This document shows, in pieces, positions 1-8,520 of a DNA stretch of 64,000 nucleotides. The notes below the pieces were generated by a model, which saw only the letters and a program-made list of their open reading frames with translations, ran no database searches and had not been told where the DNA came from. Location: contig CAKTHE010000001.1 of assembly GCA_934563745.1 (NCBI GenBank), positions 62,001 through 126,000 on the forward strand. The letters run 5' to 3'. A program made the position numbers and the translations under genes. Positions within the stretch are counted from its first letter, which is position 1. The number at the start of each line of letters is the position of its first letter. Origin of the DNA: an uncultured Dysosmobacter sp. GTDB lineage: Bacteria; Bacillota; Clostridia; Oscillospirales; Oscillospiraceae.

Positions 1-1
1 G

Positions 2-2587
2 CAGACCATCACCGTAACCATGCCCAAGTCCAACGTGTATCTTTACCCGGTCTTTGTCCGGGACAGCTATCTTCTGACCCTGGAGGGAAACCTTCGCGCC
101 TGGTATCTGTGGGACCATGACAACGACATCACGACGGCGCCGGTGCCCCGGTACGTGACCTCCGGCGCGCAGATCCCGGGTGACACGGAGCTGACCGTGG
201 AGGCGGCCGCCGGTTATGAGATCGACCCGTCGGCCCGCTGGAAGCAGGACGGCGCGTATGTGGTGCTGCCCGGCGAGCCCAATCCGGATTATGATCCGGC
301 TGCGGCGGCTGCGGATCCCAATTACGACGAGCCGCAGGAAAAGCCCTACACCGGCAGCAGCTATACTTTTACGATGCTGGCACCGACGGTGATCTCCGCC
401 CAGGCAGAGCCGGGGACCTATGATCTGACGGTGCAGACCGGCCACGGCACGGTGACGGTGGACTTTGCGGATACGCCCCAGCAGGTCACGGCACAGGATG
501 GAAGCCGCAGCTTTGAAGGTCTGGCCGGTGCTTCGGCGATCCGTCTGAGTGCCAAGGCAGATTACGGCTATGTATTTGACTGCTGGATGGTGGATGGGCA
601 GCGCGTGGATGGCACGGCGGCCGTCTATACGATTCCGGCGCTCAGCGCGGATACGGTGGTGGAGGCACGCTTCCGGACCAACACGGTGCGTACGGTTTCG
701 GGCAGCTTCAACGAGCTGGAGGGAGCGGTGCGCTATCAGGTGCTGGATCCGGACGGGACTGAGCAGGATGCAGGTCCCTACACCAGCGGCGAGGCCATCC
801 AGGCCTATCAGGGCGATACCGTGATCCTTACGGCGGAGCCCAAAGAGAATTTCATGGTGGATAAGTGGACGGTGAACGGAAGCACCGAGGACGGGAACCA
901 TCAGAAGACCCGCCGCTTCCAGGAGCTTTCCGAGGATATCCGCTTCCAGATCGATTTTGCGGCGCAGAGCTATTACACGGTTTCTTACCGGGTGGAAGGC
1001 GGGAACGGATCCATCCTGGATGCCACGACGGATGCCAAACCCTTTAAGAGCGGGGTGACCAACAACGTCGGCGGCGGCGCCACCGTGGTCATTACCTCCG
1101 CACCGGATCCGGACTATATGGTGGAGCGCTGGACGCTCAACGGAGAAACGATTTTGAAGGAGGGGACGCAGGCACCCTTCCGGGGCGATGTGCTGACCCT
1201 GGATGGCCTGACCAGCCAGACGCCCGCGGTGGAGATCACAGTCTCCTTCACGCGGCTGCAGACCTATGCCGTGACCACCGGCGGCAAGCATGCCGGCTGG
1301 CAGCTGGTCAATGCGGCTGAGGTGCGGACGGATTCCGACGACAAGTATTACGAAGGCGAGACCCTGATCTGGCGGGTCACGCCGGAGGCGGGCTATCGGC
1401 TCAGCGATGTGGAACTCTCCGCCGGCAGCTTTGACCGGGTGGTCCGGGAAGAGGATGGTAGCTGGCTGTGCACCCTGGATGCCTTGCAGGAAGACCTGAC
1501 GCTTACGGCCCAGGTGCAGCGCCTCTATACGGTGGCTTATACGGCGGTGGAGCACGGAACCCTTACGGTACAGCCGCTCTCCGCAGCCGAGGGAGAGCTG
1601 GTGACGATCCAGACCGAAGCCCAGAGCGGATACCGCCTGTCGAGCCTGAAGGCGCTTTGGCAGGATGAGCAGGGCCTTTGGCAGGAGCTGACCATCTCGG
1701 CGGAAAAGACCTTCCGGATGCCGGCGGGGAATGTAACGGTCAGCGCGGAGTTTACCGCGGCTGGTGGCTCCGGCGGTGGCGGTGGCGGCGGTGCGATCGT
1801 ACCGGCACGCTATCCCATTACGCTGGATCCGGCCGTGGGCGGAACGCTGAAGGCGGACCGGGACCAGGCGGAAGAGGGCGCAGATGTCCAGATTTCCGTG
1901 ACGCCGGAGACGGGCTTTGCGCTCAAGTCGCTGCAGGTGCTGGATGCCGCAGGCAAAGCACTGGACCTGACCCGGACGGCGGAGGGCAGCTATACCTTCC
2001 GGATGCCGGCTTCTGCCGTGCATGTGCGTGCGGAGTTTACCAAACGCGCGGCGGACTTTTCCGACGTGGCGTCGTCGTCCTACTATGCCGAGGCGGTTGC
2101 CTGGGCGGTGGAGCAGGGGATCACCACCGGCAAAACGGCCGATCAGTTTGCCCCGAATGAAGCCTGCACCCGGGCGCAGATGGTGACCTTCCTGTGGCGT
2201 GCGGCCGGTATGCCGGAGCGCGCGGCAGAGGATCTGCCCTTCACCGATGTGGCGCCGACGGCCTATTATGCCAAGGCGGTCGCCTGGGCGGTGGAGCAGG
2301 GAATCACCCAGGGGGTGACGGCTGCGTCCTTCCGCCCGGATGATACGGTGACCCGCGCACAGACCGTAACGTTCCTGTGGCGTGCGGCCGGCATGCCGGA
2401 AAGCACGGCTGACCTGCCCTTTGCGGACGTGGCGGCAGAGCGCTATTATGCCAAGGCGGTTGCCTGGGCGGTGGAGCAGGGGATCACCACCGGCAAAACG
2501 GCCGATCGGTTTGCTCCGAATGAAGCCTGCACCCGCGCGCAGATCGTGACCTTCCTTTGGAGGTCCATGAAACAGACGAAGACCTGA
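2..2587 (+). CDS. SLH-domain cell-surface repeat protein (5' truncated)
   Basis: The reading frame is open to the window edge, and the first ATG (position 20) lies inside a repeat ending TVTMPKSNVY, so the true start is upstream. The visible part is a series of 70-90 residue beta-rich repeats of the 'bacterial repeat' type (YTVAYTAVEHGTLTV, YPITLDPAVGGTLKA). A Gly/Ser linker near residue 590 comes next, then three SLH domains over roughly the last 180 residues, each with the pattern YYAKAVAWAVEQGIT...CTRAQ.VTFLWR. SLH domains anchor proteins to pyruvylated secondary cell-wall polymers, so this should be an exported surface protein. The first and third SLH repeats are nearly identical at DNA level, suggesting recent duplication. 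The ligand cannot be told from sequence. Confidence 0.9.
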   Translation, partial: QTITVTMPKSNVYLYPVFVRDSYLLTLEGNLRAWYLWDHDNDITTAPVPRYVTSGAQIPGDTELTVEAAAGYEIDPSARWKQDGAYVVLPGEPNPDYDPAAAAADPNYDEPQEKPYTGSSYTFTMLAPTVISAQAEPGTYDLTVQTGHGTVTVDFADTPQQVTAQDGSRSFEGLAGASAIRLSAKADYGYVFDCWMVDGQRVDGTAAVYTIPALSADTVVEARFRTNTVRTVSGSFNELEGAVRYQVLDPDGTEQDAGPYTSGEAIQAYQGDTVILTAEPKENFMVDKWTVNGSTEDGNHQKTRRFQELSEDIRFQIDFAAQSYYTVSYRVEGGNGSILDATTDAKPFKSGVTNNVGGGATVVITSAPDPDYMVERWTLNGETILKEGTQAPFRGDVLTLDGLTSQTPAVEITVSFTRLQTYAVTTGGKHAGWQLVNAAEVRTDSDDKYYEGETLIWRVTPEAGYRLSDVELSAGSFDRVVREEDGSWLCTLDALQEDLTLTAQVQRLYTVAYTAVEHGTLTVQPLSAAEGELVTIQTEAQSGYRLSSLKALWQDEQGLWQELTISAEKTFRMPAGNVTVSAEFTAAGGSGGGGGGGAIVPARYPITLDPAVGGTLKADRDQAEEGADVQISVTPETGFALKSLQVLDAAGKALDLTRTAEGSYTFRMPASAVHVRAEFTKRAADFSDVASSSYYAEAVAWAVEQGITTGKTADQFAPNEACTRAQMVTFLWRAAGMPERAAEDLPFTDVAPTAYYAKAVAWAVEQGITQGVTAASFRPDDTVTRAQTVTFLWRAAGMPESTADLPFADVAAERYYAKAVAWAVEQGITTGKTADRFAPNEACTRAQIVTFLWRSMKQTKT

Positions 2588-2610
2588 TTGGATTGGATAG
2601 GGTTGGAGAA

Positions 2611-2641
2611 CGCCGGCACGGGGAATTTCCCCGTGCCGGCG
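2611..2641 (+). terminator. Hairpin after the SLH gene
   Basis: A GC-rich inverted repeat (CGCCGGCACGGGGA / CCCCGTGCCGGCG) lies 24 bases after the stop. There is no clean T-run behind it, so it is a likely but not certain terminator. Confidence 0.6.
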
Positions 2642-2679
2642 TGCACGCATATACATTTATTATAAGGGGATCTCATCGA

Positions 2680-2717
2680 AAAGCCCCCGGCGAAGCTGCG
2701 GCTTCGCCGGGGGCTTC
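2680..2717 (-). terminator. Rho-independent terminator of rsmI
   Basis: Perfect stem AAGCCCCCGGCGAAGC / GCTTCGCCGGGGGCTT, followed by TTTT on the minus strand, just beyond the rsmI stop. Confidence 0.85.
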
Positions 2718-2730
2718 CATCCGGAACGGA

Positions 2731-3564
2731 TCAGGCGCGCTCCAGCGCGGCGGAATAAAGCTCATTTTTAGGCAATCCGGTTTCCTCGGCGACCTGGCGG
2801 ACGGCTTCCTTCAGCCGCATGCCGCCCTCTTTCAAGGCAAGGACGCGGTCTGCGCCGCCGGCCAGATCCACAAGCGGTGCCTCGTCCGGAACGGCGCCTT
2901 CCACAACCAGAACATATTCGCCCTTGGGGCTGTTGTCCTGGTAATAGGCGACCGCTTCGCCCAGCGTGGTGCGCCAGGTCTGCTCGTGGAGCTTGGTCAG
3001 CTCCCGGCAGAGGGCCACGCGCCGCTCCGGACCGAAGGCGGCACACAGATCATCCAGCGTGGTGCGCAGCTTATGGGGCGCTTCGTGAAAAATCATGGTC
3101 CGCTCTTCCCGGCGCAGGGACTCCAGCCGCTCCCGCCGGCTTTTTTTATTGACGGTCAAAAACCCCTCAAAGGTAAAGCGTCCGGTGGGAAGACCGGAGA
3201 CAGCCAGCGCGTTGATGGCGGCGCAGCACCCGGGAATGCTGATCACCGGGATGCCGGCCTGCGCACACAGGCGCACCAGATCTTCCCCGGGGTCGGAGAC
3301 GGCCGGCGTACCGGCGTCGGTGACCAGAGCACAGGTTTCTCCGTTCAGCAGCCGGGCAACGATGGTTTGACCGGCCGTGACATGGTTATGCTCATGATAG
3401 CTGACCAACGGCTTTTTGATGGCGAAGTGGTTGAGAAGCTTCACCGAGACCCGGGTGTCTTCCGCGGCGATGAAATCCGCCTGCTGCAAAGTCTCGACGG
3501 CGCGGGGGGAAAAATCGCCCAGATTCCCGATGGGGGTGGCGACCAGATAAAGTGTACCGCTCAT
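2731..3564 (-). CDS. rsmI: 16S rRNA (cytidine1402-2'-O)-methyltransferase
   Basis: A 277-residue tetrapyrrole-methylase-fold protein of normal RsmI length. The N-terminus GTLYLVATPIGNLGDFSPRA is the family signature, followed by EDTR, the SYHEHN segment and the SAM-binding LVTDAGTPAVSDPG. RsmI 2'-O-methylates C1402 in the 16S rRNA decoding centre. The frame stays open upstream, but only the ATG at 3562-3564 has a ribosome site (GGAGGAACCCTC) and starts the conserved domain. The start overlaps the stop of the upstream methyltransferase by four bases (ATGA), so the two are probably translationally coupled. Confidence 0.95.
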   Translation of the reverse strand: MSGTLYLVATPIGNLGDFSPRAVETLQQADFIAAEDTRVSVKLLNHFAIKKPLVSYHEHNHVTAGQTIVARLLNGETCALVTDAGTPAVSDPGEDLVRLCAQAGIPVISIPGCCAAINALAVSGLPTGRFTFEGFLTVNKKSRRERLESLRREERTMIFHEAPHKLRTTLDDLCAAFGPERRVALCRELTKLHEQTWRTTLGEAVAYYQDNSPKGEYVLVVEGAVPDEAPLVDLAGGADRVLALKEGGMRLKEAVRQVAEETGLPKNELYSAALERA

Positions 3565-4289
3565 GAGGGTTCCTCCTGTGTTCGGTGATAAAGCGCGTTT
3601 ACTTCCGGGGTGGGAGCCCCATCCCGGGTCAGAATCAGCGGCGGTTCGGTCCGAAGGCCCGGCCGTCCGCCCCGGCGCCCCTCGATCAGCACCAGAGAGG
3701 GGGCGGCCTCTGCCCGCTGGCAGACCCAGCGCAGCCGCTTGGGCTCCGCCCCGGCGGCGCGGAGGGCGCACAGAGTGTCGACCAGCCGCTCGGGCTTGTG
3801 CACCAGGCAGATCCGCCCGCCCCAGCGGACCAGCCGCGCCGCGGAGCGGCACAGCGCGTCCAGCGTGCAGTTCAGCTCGGCCCGGGCAGGCTGCAGTCCG
3901 GCAGAGCGCGGAAGAGCGCCGCTGCCGGCGGCGTAATAGGGGGGATTGCTGATGGCCAGATCCCATTGACCGGCGGGCAGAAGCTTTGGATCCCGCAGAT
4001 CGCCGGCATAAACCTGCATGCGGCCCTGCAGGCGGTTTTGCTCGATGTTGTGCCGGGCCAGCCGCGCAGCCGTTGGGTCCAGCTCCACCCCACAGACCGA
4101 GAGGGCCGGCTCCCGCCGCAGCAGCAAAAGCCCCAGAAGACCCGCTCCGCAGCCCAGGTCGCAGACCCGCAGCCCCGGCTTGAGGGACGGAAAGGAGGAG
4201 AGCAGGAAGCTGTCCGTGCCCGGAGGAAAGAGCGTATCGTCGTAGGTATAGCGAAAATCACAGCCGGTGAACGTTTCGGTCCGTTCCAT
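3561..4289 (-). CDS. tRNA1(Val) (adenine37-N6)-methyltransferase family protein
   Basis: A 242-residue Rossmann-fold SAM methyltransferase. VCDLGCGAGLLGLLLL (about residues 42-57) is the SAM-binding motif I, GVELDP is motif II, and SNPPYY is the N6-adenine methyltransferase NPPY motif. The arrangement matches the YfiC/TrmN6 group, which in Firmicutes usually sits beside a GIY-YIG endonuclease gene and rsmI. Here only rsmI is adjacent, overlapping by four bases. The substrate assignment rests on family resemblance and the RNA-modification context. Confidence 0.85.
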   Translation of the reverse strand: MERTETFTGCDFRYTYDDTLFPPGTDSFLLSSFPSLKPGLRVCDLGCGAGLLGLLLLRREPALSVCGVELDPTAARLARHNIEQNRLQGRMQVYAGDLRDPKLLPAGQWDLAISNPPYYAAGSGALPRSAGLQPARAELNCTLDALCRSAARLVRWGGRICLVHKPERLVDTLCALRAAGAEPKRLRWVCQRAEAAPSLVLIEGRRGGRPGLRTEPPLILTRDGAPTPEVNALYHRTQEEPS

Positions 4290-4366
4290 CGGAAGCCTCC
4301 CTCCTTACGAAATTTCTATGGCGCCGGGGCACGGGGATCCCGAAGCCCGGGGTGCCGGAAGAGGAT

Positions 4367-4403
4367 AAAGGCACCGCAAGCAAAACTGCCGGCGGTGCCT
4401 TTA
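4367..4403 (-). terminator. Terminator of the ferredoxin gene
   Basis: Stem AAAGGCACCGC / GCGGTGCCTTT with a GC-containing loop, 22 bases beyond the ferredoxin stop on the minus strand. Confidence 0.75.
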
Positions 4404-4424
4404 TGTATCGCTTTTCTGACAAGC

Positions 4425-4598
4425 TTATTCAGCGGGAACGATCGCGCTGGCGGGGCAGCCCTCGGCGCAGACGCCGCAGCCCAGGCAGGTGGACTCGTCG
4501 ATCACGCAGGCATCGGCACCCTGGGTGATGGCGGAAGCGGGGCAGGTGCTCACGCAAGCGCCGCAGTTCAGACAAGCATCGGTAATCTTGTAAGCCAT
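4425..4598 (-). CDS. 2[4Fe-4S] ferredoxin, 57 residues
   Basis: A short gene with strong coding evidence. It has two clostridial ferredoxin motifs, CLNCGACVSTCP (from residue 9) and CLGCGVCAEGCP, giving the full CxxCxxCxxxCP pattern twice, in the typical 55-60 residue length. The start MAYKITDACL follows AGGAGGTTAATTTCT, and the gene ends in SAIVPAE. It is a soluble low-potential electron carrier for anaerobic redox enzymes. It stands alone with its own terminator, so its partner enzyme is not indicated by context. Confidence 0.95.
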   Translation of the reverse strand: MAYKITDACLNCGACVSTCPASAITQGADACVIDESTCLGCGVCAEGCPASAIVPAE

Positions 4599-4726
4599 AG
4601 AAATTAACCTCCTTTAGAATGGTAACCATTATTTTATCATGGTTTACGGAAATTGCAAGGGGCCGCCTGCGGATTTCGCATCAAAATCTTCACTTTTTGA
4701 CACAGTTTACAAAATGTTCGCACAAT

Positions 4727-4811
4727 CGTCAAAGAACGTCAAAAGGAAGCGCTTGACAAAGAAAGACCCACTGCTAAAATAGGGGATGCGAGAACGTCAA
4801 AGAAGGTCAAA
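4727..4811 (+). promoter_or_regulatory. SigA-type promoter flanked by two CtsR operators
   Basis: Two direct-repeat heptads match the CtsR box pattern (A/G)GTCAAA-NAN-(A/G)GTCAAA: 4727-4743 (CGTCAAA GAA CGTCAAA) and 4795-4811 (CGTCAAA GAA GGTCAAA). Between them lies a promoter, TTGACA at 4753-4758 and TAAAAT at 4775-4780, 16 bases apart. The layout indicates autorepression of the ctsR-mcsA-clpC operon, relieved by heat or protein damage. Confidence 0.92.
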
Positions 4812-4847
4812 AAAACGCTTGGCGAAAAACGGAAAGGATGAAGGACC

Positions 4848-5315
4848 GTGGGAATCTCAGATTTAATTGCCGGATTTTTGCAGGAAAGCCTGGAGGAGGC
4901 GGAGCATGGTGTGCTGGAGATCCGGCGCGCAGAGCTTGCGCAGCGGTTTCATTGTGTGCCCAGCCAGATCAACTATGTGATGGCGACCCGCTTTTCGCCG
5001 GAGCGTGGCTATATTGTGGAAAGCCGCCGGGGCGGCAACGGCTATATCCGGATCACCCGGGTACAGACGGAGGGGCCGGACCGGATTTTGGAGGCAATTG
5101 CCTCGGTGGGCGGACAGCTGGAGCTGCCGGCGGCCCGGGCGCTGCTGGAGGGGCTGTGTGCCTCCGGCGGTTTGGATCCGGCGGTAAGCCGGGTGATCCT
5201 GGCCGCCGTGGACGAGCGGACCCTGGCGGCCCTGCCGGCGCCGCTGCGCAGTACGGTGCGGGCGTCTATTTTCAAGCAGACGCTGATCCGTGCCGCGGAC
5301 CTTTCGGAGGCCTGA
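4848..5315 (+). CDS. ctsR: Transcriptional repressor CtsR
   Basis: A 155-residue protein matching CtsR in length and sequence: MGISDLIAGFLQESLEEA, then a winged-helix DNA-binding domain with CVPSQINYVMATRFSPERGY and RRGGNGYIRI (the glycine-rich wing), then a helical C-terminal domain. It starts at GTG after GGAAAGGATGAAGG. CtsR represses class III heat-shock genes by binding the tandem heptads, two copies of which lie directly upstream. It is first in the operon with mcsA and clpC. Confidence 0.95.
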   Translation: MGISDLIAGFLQESLEEAEHGVLEIRRAELAQRFHCVPSQINYVMATRFSPERGYIVESRRGGNGYIRITRVQTEGPDRILEAIASVGGQLELPAARALLEGLCASGGLDPAVSRVILAAVDERTLAALPAPLRSTVRASIFKQTLIRAADLSEA

Positions 5316-5372
5316 CGGGCGCGGTGGAATGTGCCTGGTTCCTCGCTGTGGTTTTTATTGGGAGGTTTGATT

Positions 5373-5921
5373 ATGAAATGTGAATATTGCGGTAAAAATG
5401 ATGTTGCCTTTTATTACCGGAGCTGGGTCAACGGCCGGACCGAGGAACGGCGCCTGTGCAGCGCCTGTGCCGCAAAGCTGGGCTATACCGTTTCGGCCGG
5501 CATCCGACCGGAGCCCCTGGCGGATGAGGATTGGCTGGAGGAGGACTGGCTTGATGAACTGCTTCCGGCCGCCGGCGGATCCGCGTGGCGGGTGCCTTTT
5601 TGGACGTCAGAGCTGTGGCCCCCCTACTTTTCAGAGTCCCTTTTTCGGGAGCAGACGCCTTTGGAGGAGGAAGCGGCAGTCCCCGGCGGAAGGAACGGCG
5701 GTCCGGTGGAGCCCTCTGCCGGGCGGGAACCGGATGTGGTCTGGGAGGAAGACGCACGCCCGGTGAAAGAGGCAGCATCCGACCGTACTGCAAAAAAGCG
5801 GAGACTCAGTGCGCTGCGCAGGGAGATGAAGCAGGCGGCCCGGGAAGAAAATTTTGAACGCGCCGCTGCGCTGCGGGATCAGATCCGCAGCCTGGAGCAG
5901 GAGCAGGGACGGGAGCGCTGA
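5373..5921 (+). CDS. mcsA: McsA-like zinc-finger / UVR-domain protein
   Basis: A 182-residue protein starting MKCEYCGKNDVAFYY after GGGAGG. The N-terminus carries two CxxC pairs (CEYC, CSAC) as in McsA-type zinc fingers. The last 40 residues form a UVR motif (LRREMKQAAREENFERAAAL) of the kind that contacts ClpC. In Bacillus, McsA activates the arginine kinase McsB and modulates CtsR. Here no mcsB follows and clpC starts 42 bases downstream, so the protein may act on ClpC or CtsR directly. The middle is acidic and poorly conserved. The track's longer frame is rejected because it lacks a ribosome site. Confidence 0.85.
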   Translation: MKCEYCGKNDVAFYYRSWVNGRTEERRLCSACAAKLGYTVSAGIRPEPLADEDWLEEDWLDELLPAAGGSAWRVPFWTSELWPPYFSESLFREQTPLEEEAAVPGGRNGGPVEPSAGREPDVVWEEDARPVKEAASDRTAKKRRLSALRREMKQAAREENFERAAALRDQIRSLEQEQGRER

Positions 5922-5963
5922 GTGCTTCCCCCGCTCCGTGCGGCGGGGAAGGAGACGAGCGCA

Positions 5964-8462
5964 ATGAGCGAGAGCAGATTCACGGCCCGGACGGAGGAGG
6001 CGCTGCGGCTGGCCCAGGAGGCAGCCGGTGAGCTGGGGCACGGATATGTGGGGACCGAGCATCTTCTGCTGGGCCTGATCCGGGTCCGGGAGGGACTGGC
6101 TTATACGGTGCTGACCCAGTACGGCCTGAATGACGAAGCCATCACCGGGGTCATACGGAAGACCGTGGGCGTCGGCCTGGCCGGCGGGAATCCGGCCCAG
6201 GGGCTGACGCCCCGGGCCCGGCGGGCAGTGGAGATCGCAGTGGAGGATGCCGGCCACACCGCGGCTGCCGGCGTAGACACGGAGCATCTGCTGACCGGCA
6301 TTTTGCGGGAGGGAAGCAACATGGCGCTTCGGATCCTGCGGGGGGCCGGCTGCGACCCAAAGCGGCTTTATGCGGCGCTGATGCTGCGGATGCAGACAAG
6401 CCCGCGGGAGCAGTCCGGCACGGCACAGAGCCGGCCGACCGTCCGGGAGGAGAGCCGGGGGAAGAATCTGCGGGAATTTACCAGGGATCTGACCGCGCAG
6501 GCCCGGGAGGGAAGGCTGGACCCTGTGATCGGACGGGAGCGGGAGATCCGCCGTGTGATCCAGATCCTGTCCCGCCGGACAAAAAACAATCCCTGTCTGA
6601 TCGGAGAACCCGGGGTGGGCAAGACGGCGATTGCGGAAGGACTGGCGCAGAAGATCGCCCTGGGGGACGTACCGACGGAGCTGCTGGACCGGAAGATCCT
6701 GTCTTTGGACCTTTCCGGCATGGTAGCCGGGACCAAATACCGGGGCGAGTTTGAAGAGCGCATCAAAAAGACGCTGGATGAGGTGCGGCGCTCCGGCGAC
6801 GTGATCTTATTTATTGACGAACTGCACACAATCGTGGGTGCCGGCAGCGCGGAAGGTGCCGTGGATGCCGCAAATATCATGAAGCCGGCTTTGGGACGGG
6901 GTGAGATCCGGGTCATCGGAGCGACCACGCTGGAGGAGTACCGCCGCTATATTGAGCAGGACGCTGCCCTGGAGCGCCGCTTTCAGCCGGTGCAGGTGGA
7001 CGAGCCGGACCGGGATACGGCGCTTCGGATCCTGCAGGGACTGCGGGGAAAGTATGAGGCGCACCACCGGCTGGCCATTGAAGATGCAGCGCTTTGTGCG
7101 GCGGTAGACCTGTCCGTCCGCTATATCAGCGGCCGCTACCTGCCGGATAAGGCGGTGGATCTGATGGACGAGGCTGCCAGCCGGGTGCGGATCGAGGCCG
7201 AGGAACCATCTGAAGAGCGAAAAAGCCTGGAAGAAAAGCTGGCCGCAGTTCAAAAGGACAAGGCGGCTGCCGTGGCGGCGCAGGACTTTGAACAGGCGGC
7301 CCAGCTGCGGGATATCGAGCAGAACTATCAGGAGCAGGTCCGTCAGGAGCGGAATGACTGGCGGAACCGGGAACGGCTTTACCGTCCGGTAGAGGCGGAG
7401 GACGTGGCGGCCGTCGTTTCCGAGTGGACCGGGATCCCGGTGACGCAGCTGACGGAGGACGAATCCCGGAGATTGACACATTTGGAAGAGGAGCTGCACG
7501 GCAGGGTCGTCGGACAGGAGGAAGCGGTGCAGGCGGTGGCCCGGGCGGTCCGGCGGGGGCGTGTGGGCCTGAAGGACCCGGAGCGCCCGATCGGCAGCTT
7601 TTTATTTCTGGGGCCCGCCGGCGTCGGGAAGACCGAGCTTTGCAAGGCGCTGGCTCAGGCCCTGTTCGGAACGGATGATGCCATGATCCGACTGGATATG
7701 TCCGAGTATATGGAGGCGTATACCGTATCCCGCCTGGTGGGGGCTCCGCCGGGCTATGTGGGACACGATGAGGGCGGTCAGCTGACGGAAAAGGTGCGCC
7801 GCAAGCCCTATTCCGTCGTACTGTTTGATGAGATCGAAAAGGCCCACGAGGATGTGCGCAACCTGCTGCTGCAGCTTTTGGAGGACGGCCGGATCACGGA
7901 TGCCCAGGGCCGGATGGCGGACTTTAAAAATACGGTCATCGTGATGACGTCCAACGCGGGGGCGGCGTCTGTTTTAAAGTCCGGAAGTCCGCTGGGCTTT
8001 GACGGCCGGGGGGCGGCCGGCGATGAAGCGGCGCAGGCGGCCCGGGTCCACGAGGCGGTCCTGGAGCAGCTTTCCAGGACCTTCCGTCCGGAGCTTTTGA
8101 ACCGGATCGACGAGACGATCGTTTTTCACCCGCTGACCCGGAAGGAGCTTGCGGAGATTACCTGCCGTCTGCTGCACGCGGCGGCGGGCCGCATGGAGCG
8201 GATAGGCATTCGTCTGGAGGCGGACGCCGCTGCAGTAACGCTGCTGAGCGAAGCGGGCTATACGGAACACGCCGGCGCGCGCCCGCTGCGGCGGATCATT
8301 CAGACGCAGGTGGAGGATGCGGTGGCCGAGCAGCTGCTTGCGGGAAGTCTTCACCGCGGCGATACCGCCCGGCTGACGGTACGGGCCGGGGCGCTCTGCG
8401 TCACGGCGGAAGGACCTGCCTGGCTGCAGACACTTCCTGCCGCAGGCGGAGGGCTGCCTTGA
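5964..8462 (+). CDS. clpC: ATP-dependent Clp protease ATPase subunit ClpC
   Basis: An 832-residue class I Hsp100 unfoldase. It has an N-terminal Clp repeat domain (about residues 1-145), a first AAA+ module with Walker A GEPGVGKT at 214-221, a UVR-containing middle domain (about 425-460, AVQKDKAAAVAAQDFEQAAQ), a second AAA+ module with GPAGVGKT at 550-557, and a ClpB-D2-type C-terminus. The middle domain marks ClpC rather than ClpA. The start chosen is MSESRFTART after GGGGAAGGAG. ClpC works with ClpP in degradation of damaged or marked proteins and is under CtsR control here. Confidence 0.97.
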   Translation: MSESRFTARTEEALRLAQEAAGELGHGYVGTEHLLLGLIRVREGLAYTVLTQYGLNDEAITGVIRKTVGVGLAGGNPAQGLTPRARRAVEIAVEDAGHTAAAGVDTEHLLTGILREGSNMALRILRGAGCDPKRLYAALMLRMQTSPREQSGTAQSRPTVREESRGKNLREFTRDLTAQAREGRLDPVIGREREIRRVIQILSRRTKNNPCLIGEPGVGKTAIAEGLAQKIALGDVPTELLDRKILSLDLSGMVAGTKYRGEFEERIKKTLDEVRRSGDVILFIDELHTIVGAGSAEGAVDAANIMKPALGRGEIRVIGATTLEEYRRYIEQDAALERRFQPVQVDEPDRDTALRILQGLRGKYEAHHRLAIEDAALCAAVDLSVRYISGRYLPDKAVDLMDEAASRVRIEAEEPSEERKSLEEKLAAVQKDKAAAVAAQDFEQAAQLRDIEQNYQEQVRQERNDWRNRERLYRPVEAEDVAAVVSEWTGIPVTQLTEDESRRLTHLEEELHGRVVGQEEAVQAVARAVRRGRVGLKDPERPIGSFLFLGPAGVGKTELCKALAQALFGTDDAMIRLDMSEYMEAYTVSRLVGAPPGYVGHDEGGQLTEKVRRKPYSVVLFDEIEKAHEDVRNLLLQLLEDGRITDAQGRMADFKNTVIVMTSNAGAASVLKSGSPLGFDGRGAAGDEAAQAARVHEAVLEQLSRTFRPELLNRIDETIVFHPLTRKELAEITCRLLHAAAGRMERIGIRLEADAAAVTLLSEAGYTEHAGARPLRRIIQTQVEDAVAEQLLAGSLHRGDTARLTVRAGALCVTAEGPAWLQTLPAAGGGLP

Positions 8463-8520
8463 TTTATTCATAGTTTGCGGGTACAATGAGGTCAATGTCA
8501 AAAAAGGAGGAACGCTGCGT

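Noticed and set aside
2731..3966. 411-residue version of rsmI
   Set aside because: The extra 134 residues are a shadow of the overlapping methyltransferase gene; the ribosome site and conserved N-terminus place the start at 3564.
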